This document shows, piece after piece, positions 60,301 to 64,000 of a DNA stretch of 64,000 nt (positions are counted from its first letter, which is position 1; the number at the start of each line of letters is the position of its first letter). The notes beneath the pieces are model-generated. The model saw nothing but the letters and a program-made list of their open reading frames with translations, was not told the origin of the DNA and ran no database searches. The stretch covers positions 4,021,001 to 4,085,000 of the forward strand of contig NZ_CP017147.1 in assembly GCF_001741865.1 (NCBI RefSeq), written 5' to 3'. Origin of the DNA: Bosea vaviloviae. Its GTDB lineage: Bacteria > Pseudomonadota > Alphaproteobacteria > Rhizobiales > Beijerinckiaceae. A program made the position numbers and the translations under genes.

Positions 60301-63076
60301 CGGTAAGTGGATCGTCGACCAGGATTCCGTCCGCGCCGGCGGTCTCGCCAAGGCCCGGATTGAACTGCTTGGTCCGATCGACCTCGAGGATGAGACCGGG
60401 CGTCGAGAACACGTCGGACGGCAGGTGGCCGGCATCGGCGTTCTTGAGGATCAGTTTGGCGAAGGTGTTGTTCTCCATTTCGGCGAGGAGGTGCAGCCCG
60501 TCGAGGCGCTGCAGGTAGTAGAACCGGTCGCCGTCCTGAAGCTTCTCCATCTGCACTTCGAAGACGAAATTGAAGGTCGAGCCCAGCATGCCGCCGAACG
60601 GCATGATCTTCTCGGCCAGGCCACCGATCCAGAGATCGACGTTATTGAGACCCCCCAGCGCGCCGCCGGCGTAGGCGTCGTAGCCGTTGAGGAAGGCGAC
60701 CCGGTCGGCCGGGACCGCCATGACCCCGTCAGCCGATACGCCGGTGATGATGGTCAGCGCGGCGTCGCGCCGGCCTTCCAGAGTGGTCTGGCTGGTGATC
60801 AGCGTATGCGTGCCGTAGGCCGCGATGAAGTTGATGATCGAAGCTTCGTGCTTCAGGTTACCGGCAAAATCGACCCAACTGGCATAGGGCTTGAGTTCGG
60901 GGGCGTGCGAGCTCGCCTCGTAGAACGTTTCGCGAGCGGAGTTCAACGATGGAACTCCGGTGTCGCGGCCGCGCGCCAGGTTGATGGTCGCAAGGTCGAG
61001 CGGCAGTCCCAGCAGGTTGTTGCGCAGCGCGGTGGTCACGAACTCGTCGATCTCGTTGCCGACCTGACGGGTCATGCCGCGGATGATGTCGCCCGCGGCG
61101 ACGCCGTCCGCAATCGTGTGGTTCGCATCGAACTCGATCGGATTGAGGAAAGCCTCGATCAGACCGATCGGATCGCTGTTGAAGCCCGAGTCGAGCCGAT
61201 CGACGGTCTCGGTCAGCATCGAGTGACCGAAGCGGTAGACCACGTGCGCGAACTCGGCGACGATGCTGGGATTGATGTCCGCGTGGTACCCATCGGGCAC
61301 AACGAAGAAGTCGATCGCGGGCTGGATCTTGCGGGCGAAGTCCTCGAACACCAGGTGCTGGTACTGCATCTCGGTGCCGAACTTGGCCGCCTGGAAGATG
61401 CGTTCGCCGTCCCAGTTCAGGGCGGCAAGCTCCGCCGGTGTGGTCGGTACCGCCGCGACGTCGACTGCGAGCCACTCATTGATGAAGGCCAGGTCGTTCG
61501 ACGCCAGGATTTTCTCCTTGGTGTGGTCGACGAGCCGGTTGTGCTCGGAGTGGAAGATGTGGTGAACGGCGGTCAGCCCGATATTCTCGTTGACGCGGCC
61601 GTCGCCGGCGATGAAGTGCGCATCGAGCAGCTCGTTGTCGTATTCGGTGTCACCGTTGCCCGGGTTGGCCAGACCGATCGTGATGTCGCCATCGGCGATC
61701 TTGCCGACCGGAACCGCCTCATGCGCGATGTCGGCGAGGAAGGCATGGCCGATGCGCAGGGCGCCGACCACAGTGGGATCGACCGGTGTGGCAAGGTTCC
61801 CCGAAACGACGATATCGTCAGCGGTGTTGGGGATGCCGTCGGCGCCGATGCCGGTGATGAGCTGCGGCATGCCGTTGGCGTCGGGAATGAAGTTGCCGTA
61901 CTGGTCGGTCCTTAGCAGGGGCACGTTGCCGACGTCGAAGTCGGTCAGCTTAATGCCGAGCATGGCGGCCGACTGAGCCTTGACCTCGCCCCAAGTGGCC
62001 ATGCCACCGGGAGCCAGGCCGCCCCCCTCGATCAGCTTGCCCGTCGCGACCGGATCGCCGGCTGCATTGAGCACGTACTGGCGTAAGAAGACCTGGTGCG
62101 AGGAGTGCGAGGTATAGGTCTGATTCTGATCCACGAAGGATGTCGTCGTGTTGACCGGCCCGACATCGTCGGGGGTCCCCATTATGCCGTCCGTTCCGGC
62201 CGAAACCGTGGCTCGCGTCAGCACCATGAAATTGGTGGGGCTGCCGACGACGTAGAGCGGATCGTCGGGCTGAAGCGGAATGAACACCGTGCCGCTGCCG
62301 CCCTTGTTGACGAGATCGAGCCCGTGGTCGAAGAACTGCCCGAAGAGGGTGAACCATGAGTTGAAGGGTGCCGACAGGCCCTCGTCCGGGGCGATATTGG
62401 GCAAGTGGACGTTGTCCCCGTCCATCGCGATGCCGAACGGCTCAAGCGCGAGGTCGCGTACGTCACGTGCCGCCAGAAGGTTGGCCACGGTAACATCATG
62501 GGCAGCCACGGCGGCGTCGCGAGCGGCGATCAAGGTGGGGTTCAGTGGATCGTCGTTGAAGGCAGCTACCGCCCCCTGCATCACCACGCGCGCCTGGTAC
62601 TCGGCGTCGAAGGCCGGCTTGAAGGCGGTATAGATCGGCGTCACCAGGGCGAGATCAGCCATCGGGTCGGCGGAGCCGGCGCGTTCCAGCGCGGTCAGGA
62701 CCGCCGCCGGGTTGGCCAGCGTCTGGTCCACGAGAAGGTTGGAGATCGTGCGAAGGCTCGAATCGAACACCATTGAGCCGGGAGCGTTCGAGGGATTGTA
62801 GTTTGTCGCTGGGCCGGGAGGGCCGAACGGCGACGGCTCGGCCGACCTGTATTCCGGCGGCGCCAGCGCGGGGAACTGAATATCGGCTGCGCCCCACGCC
62901 TCCTGATTGGGGAGCAGGTTGTTGTCGCGGCCATCGACCGTGCGCAATCCATAGCTGAGGGTATAGGCCGGGACTAGGCCCCCGGGCCCAAACAGCGGCT
63001 GACCGGCAGCATGCGCTTCTGCGATCTTGATCTGCGCGAGGATGAAGTCCAGATCGCTCCTGATGTAGGTTACCAT
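54332..63076 (-). CDS. Giant secreted heme peroxidase with RTX repeats (2914 aa)
   Basis: The N-terminal third is an animal-type heme peroxidase. The distal His motif GQFFDHGLD is near residue 251, with VHHIFHSEHNRLVDH about 504-518. The proximal-His segment VVYRFGHSM has His near 618. This matches the bacterial peroxicin branch, such as the large secreted P. putida PehA. Several RTX blocks follow (about 1015-1150, 1390-1500, 1680-1950, 2090-2170, 2640-2780). Two related beta-sandwich modules (from YLDNFNNPG and YADNFNVQS), a very acidic linker and a C-terminal type I signal region ending NLTANNFVL complete the protein. The start is the ATG at 63074-63076 with GGGGAAAG upstream. No signal peptide is present, as expected for type I export by the adjoining operon. 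Confidence 0.94.
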   Translation of the reverse strand: MVTYIRSDLDFILAQIKIAEAHAAGQPLFGPGGLVPAYTLSYGLRTVDGRDNNLLPNQEAWGAADIQFPALAPPEYRSAEPSPFGPPGPATNYNPSNAPGSMVFDSSLRTISNLLVDQTLANPAAVLTALERAGSADPMADLALVTPIYTAFKPAFDAEYQARVVMQGAVAAFNDDPLNPTLIAARDAAVAAHDVTVANLLAARDVRDLALEPFGIAMDGDNVHLPNIAPDEGLSAPFNSWFTLFGQFFDHGLDLVNKGGSGTVFIPLQPDDPLYVVGSPTNFMVLTRATVSAGTDGIMGTPDDVGPVNTTTSFVDQNQTYTSHSSHQVFLRQYVLNAAGDPVATGKLIEGGGLAPGGMATWGEVKAQSAAMLGIKLTDFDVGNVPLLRTDQYGNFIPDANGMPQLITGIGADGIPNTADDIVVSGNLATPVDPTVVGALRIGHAFLADIAHEAVPVGKIADGDITIGLANPGNGDTEYDNELLDAHFIAGDGRVNENIGLTAVHHIFHSEHNRLVDHTKEKILASNDLAFINEWLAVDVAAVPTTPAELAALNWDGERIFQAAKFGTEMQYQHLVFEDFARKIQPAIDFFVVPDGYHADINPSIVAEFAHVVYRFGHSMLTETVDRLDSGFNSDPIGLIEAFLNPIEFDANHTIADGVAAGDIIRGMTRQVGNEIDEFVTTALRNNLLGLPLDLATINLARGRDTGVPSLNSARETFYEASSHAPELKPYASWVDFAGNLKHEASIINFIAAYGTHTLITSQTTLEGRRDAALTIITGVSADGVMAVPADRVAFLNGYDAYAGGALGGLNNVDLWIGGLAEKIMPFGGMLGSTFNFVFEVQMEKLQDGDRFYYLQRLDGLHLLAEMENNTFAKLILKNADAGHLPSDVFSTPGLILEVDRTKQFNPGLGETAGADGILVDDPLTAADESADNLGNDPVGMGLLSQLVIRDNPATPVVDTNYLKYTGDEHVLLGGTDGNDILTASIGDDTLYGDAGNDRMEGGYGNDQYIGGEGDDIITDIGGDDIIRSGPGNDAINAGLGTDLVVAEEGQDFVVLGADMLDEVFGGVGDDFILGSKTTEQSMGGEGNDWIEVGAWTGAIGDNFDDQFAADMVIGHDVFHGDGGFDEFIGEGGDDIWVGSIGRGKFDGMSGFDWATYSDMLLGVNADLFRQHFDALPLPPPDAALDEYSFVEGVSGSKFNDQILGSDVTAADMPTEGARGSVLNAEGIALINGLQAIVGAGVTSFAGGNILLGGDGSDTITGRGGDDIIDGDKWLDVEIGVFALADVNHTGTPLALHRTMKTLTADVFAGLINPGQLSIVRTIKTDATPGDIDVAKYQGLRSDYSYGATADGQVTITDTTDLNLDGSDRLRSIERVQFSDNSSLGIIVGTPGNDTLNGTATDDLILGLAGADTLNGLAGNDILVGGPGGNTATYLDNFNNPGLGNSNGTASWDPDWVESGDSGGTTSGQIRIDNGNDVLQFIGGIPAGSFDGAQIQRTVDLAGATAATLTYSIAETGLDASDDSITVFFSRDGTTFVQVDLINDATNTVALRTIDLTLFGTGPFTANAAIRFVASSLEAGDSVNIDNLTFNFTNPALNTGVDTLNGGLGDDTYVFNPGDGTDIINEAVNATSGGTADRISIVSVTTDPLIGPVLTGLNAHDDNTGTNNGSLVITANGGTITVAGHFTGTTAGTGVERIGFNNATFAGYLLGADDYLVSRLDPNNRDAGGVNLSTSLVNNFVVGEQGVNDIIAGGAGNDLIFGGTGDNDLIGGDGDDLLVGGSGTGDDDLLDGGLGADTMIGLAGNDDYVVDDLLDVVVEAAAAGTDEVLTEMAALSIELMANVENLTYTGVDADPFVGTGNSLNNVISGGDLNDTLSGLGGNDTLNGGLGADTMIGGDGNDVYEVDEAGDVVTETNADLLIGGTDRVESDIDYALGANVENLDLNGTAITGTGNALNNVINGNDENNQLFGAGGNDTLNGGDGSDVIDGGLGNDAIAGGNDNDTIIGNAGDDTIDVGGGFNRLVYNAVGFGADTINSFDADGGLATNQDKIDLSALGVTAANFAARVVETAVAGPAGRLLTINDGAANVLGTIRINNVTDAQIDINDFTLAVAAPPAFGTPTAGADTITGNAAANSINGLGGNDTLSGAGGDDVITGGEGADTLNAGDGNDTLSGGAGSNTGTYADNFNVQSYSNSTGTVTLAGSWSETGVGETPTSPTAGDIEINGNRLRFDENTDGGETIQRSINLAGATSATLSFAYEDDNLGAGQNVVVEAWNVVASTWNILGTLGSTTGNGNGTFTATLTVNQIGAASAIRFRAEGDGNNWDGGDNFYIDNFAVSFTVPGLNAGVDTVNGDAGDDTIIWNANGVAPTDGRDIVNGGTEGAAGDTFVINGNAAVETYRIYAMTGGQNATLATTLGTTFAAATEIVVTRTVGATTTVVAELSEIEEIRINGADPSGIGTSGGDTFEVIGDFSGTSLRPNTITIDGDAGDDTIDISALSSAHRIVFRSNGGNDTIVGTLRPQDVIELPDGAVPEDYTSTTDENGVTTMTNGTHSISFTAPDGPPQVGDGDDEDEHQDDDDTTGNGDDADDDYGCGDDDDDETGTPAPSPSGSGSTRVGTASGDTLLGTGGADNIIGLAGDDVLIGDAGDDAISAGDGADFVDAGAGRDTVHGGSGDDHVFAGADTDLVNGEAGADRLFGQGGNDVINAGAGDDAAFGGAGNDLFVGEVGDGNDTYYGDEIDGGNGVDTLDLSAISANLTVDLGNGMLGRGSAVSSQSGSDTLWHIENVATGSGNDTITAGRAVNVMEGGAGDDVFRFSDTESADGDTILDFQPGDRLDLSSMDADGAVAGNQNFTLVNGPAFSAAAQLMVSNEERDGVAYTIVSGNVSGDAAEEFRIELKGSHNLTANNFVL

Positions 63077-63552
63077 CGTACTTTCCCCAATGTTATGAAC
63101 ACCAAGCGCAACTTCGCGCAAAATGAGTTTTTAGCGGAGCATCTCAACGCTGCATTTTCTCGAACTGAGCTCCGAACGACTCAGGACAGGACGAATAGAC
63201 CGCAATGCGACGCTTATGATCTCAGCGAGGATCATTGTACTGGGGTGTGTTTGTTCATAGATCGGAAGGTCCAGCCAAAGCGCGAGACTTTGGTCCGTAC
63301 TCGCAGGCGACCTTTTTCGGCTCGATGCGAAGTTCGGCAGGCTCGACAACACGTCATGTTGCGCTGCGAAATCGCAATCGCAATAAACCGCGTCCCAAGA
63401 CATGATCGCGGCGCTATGTCAGCACGCTGCCGGGCAAAGCGTATCAATGCTATCGTCCGCATGCCGCCATTTCATTCCGCTTTGTTGTAGGTTTCGTCCC
63501 AGATTCGCTGAGTGAATGATTGTTAGGTCTGCGGCCACAAAATGGATCAGAG
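63077..63552. promoter_or_regulatory. Divergent intergenic region before the peroxidase operon
   Basis: This 476-base stretch is lower in G+C than the coding sequence. It must hold the promoters of the secreted peroxidase operon and of the divergent sensor gene. I see no frame with family resemblance and no strong operator or sigma consensus. Confidence 0.5.
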
Positions 63553-64000
63553 ATGGGCAAGCCTACTGACGGAAAGCTCGAAAAAACCCCGGTGACCGTA
63601 GGCGAACGCGGGCAAGCGGCTTCAAGTGTTCGAAAGCTTGCGCGCTGGCTGGCGATGCTGAGCTCAATTGCGACGCCCTGGCGCGCCCTCAGCTTGGAGC
63701 GCAAATTCTTACTCACTGCTACGCTAGCAATCGTTTTATCGATGATGACGTTAGGTTACTGGGTCGAAAAACGAATCCGCGTGGGTTGGATTCAGGGCAT
63801 GGCGGAGACTGGCGCTCTCTATCTCGAGGGCTTTCTGGCGCATCATGTCCAGACGCTCGAAAATTCCCGGATCTTGCCCGCAGCGAGCCGAACCGAGATC
63901 CAAAATTTGCTGTCCGATACCCGCCTTGGCAATCGGGTCGCGATTATAAAGCTTTGGGACCTCGATGGAAATCTTATATACAGTACGAACAATTCAGATT
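63553..64000 (+). CDS. Membrane sensor protein, N-terminal part (runs off right edge)
   Basis: The frame from the ATG at 63553 stays open to the window end (149 residues). It has a cytoplasmic N-terminus, one membrane helix (FLLTATLAIVLSMMTLGYW, about residues 58-76) and the start of an extracytoplasmic sensor region. That region ends with KLWDLDGNLIYSTN, a motif common in sensor histidine kinases and related signalling proteins of Rhizobiales. The output domain is outside the window. It is divergent from the peroxidase operon and could regulate it. Confidence 0.7.
   Translation, partial: MGKPTDGKLEKTPVTVGERGQAASSVRKLARWLAMLSSIATPWRALSLERKFLLTATLAIVLSMMTLGYWVEKRIRVGWIQGMAETGALYLEGFLAHHVQTLENSRILPAASRTEIQNLLSDTRLGNRVAIIKLWDLDGNLIYSTNNSD

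Noticed and set aside
1..64000. tRNA, rRNA, riboswitch or insertion sequence
   Set aside because: No cloverleaf, transposase motif or recognisable riboswitch core was noticed when reading both strands. A dedicated RNA search was not possible here.

Overview
This is a high-G+C alphaproteobacterial chromosome segment. It probably comes from a Hyphomicrobiales (Rhizobiales) member close to Bosea or Methylobacterium. That placement is inferred from the ExoF/ExoP-type polysaccharide genes, the small stress-protein set, the secreted RTX heme peroxidase and the interspersed palindromic repeats; no ribosomal marker is present to fix the genus. Coding density is high. No tRNA, rRNA, CRISPR array or insertion sequence was seen.

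Left part (1-15144, minus strand): one apparently continuous operon starts with an ExoF-type polysaccharide export protein. It continues through a bifunctional mannose-1-phosphate guanylyltransferase/isomerase, a small membrane protein and a TIGR04325-type methyltransferase. It then enters an assembly line: a stand-alone A-T module with a threonine-type pocket, a 2646-residue KS-AT-ACP-aminotransferase-C-A-T hybrid, and a further condensation-domain NRPS that leaves the window. A beta-amino-acid-making PKS/NRPS is thus wired into an exopolysaccharide locus.

15429-29840 (plus strand): exopolysaccharide genes. They encode UDP-glucuronate decarboxylase, a WecG/TagA glycosyltransferase, a GDP-mannose 3,5-epimerase-like enzyme, a WbaP/ExoY-type initiating sugar-phosphate transferase, an ExoP/Wzc-like chain-length protein and a zinc-ribbon miniprotein. 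Next come a beta-helix surface protein with a His/Asp tail, a type I secretion ABC/HlyD pair that probably exports it, and a second, diverged ManC.

29965-39933: a mixed stretch with an Orn/Lys/Arg decarboxylase, a GNAT acetyltransferase and a group of small stress-type genes (low-affinity iron permease, YciE/YciF, glycine-zipper protein, PepSY-like exported protein, small membrane proteins, PPK2). It also holds gene debris: an oxidase fragment and a scrap of a second decarboxylase.

40071-48345: a catabolic cluster with a divergent LysR regulator, hydantoinase/oxoprolinase subunits HyuA and HyuB, a uronate-dehydrogenase-like enzyme, an amine/amino-acid oxidase, a PCC-domain protein and an SDR remnant. 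Palindromic repeats punctuate it, and one of them encodes the end of HyuB.

48363-63076 (minus strand): a second type I secretion locus. Its gene order is a giant 2914-residue RTX heme peroxidase, an ABC exporter, an RTX protein with an N-terminal membrane anchor, and an HlyD adaptor. The window closes with the start of a divergent membrane sensor protein.
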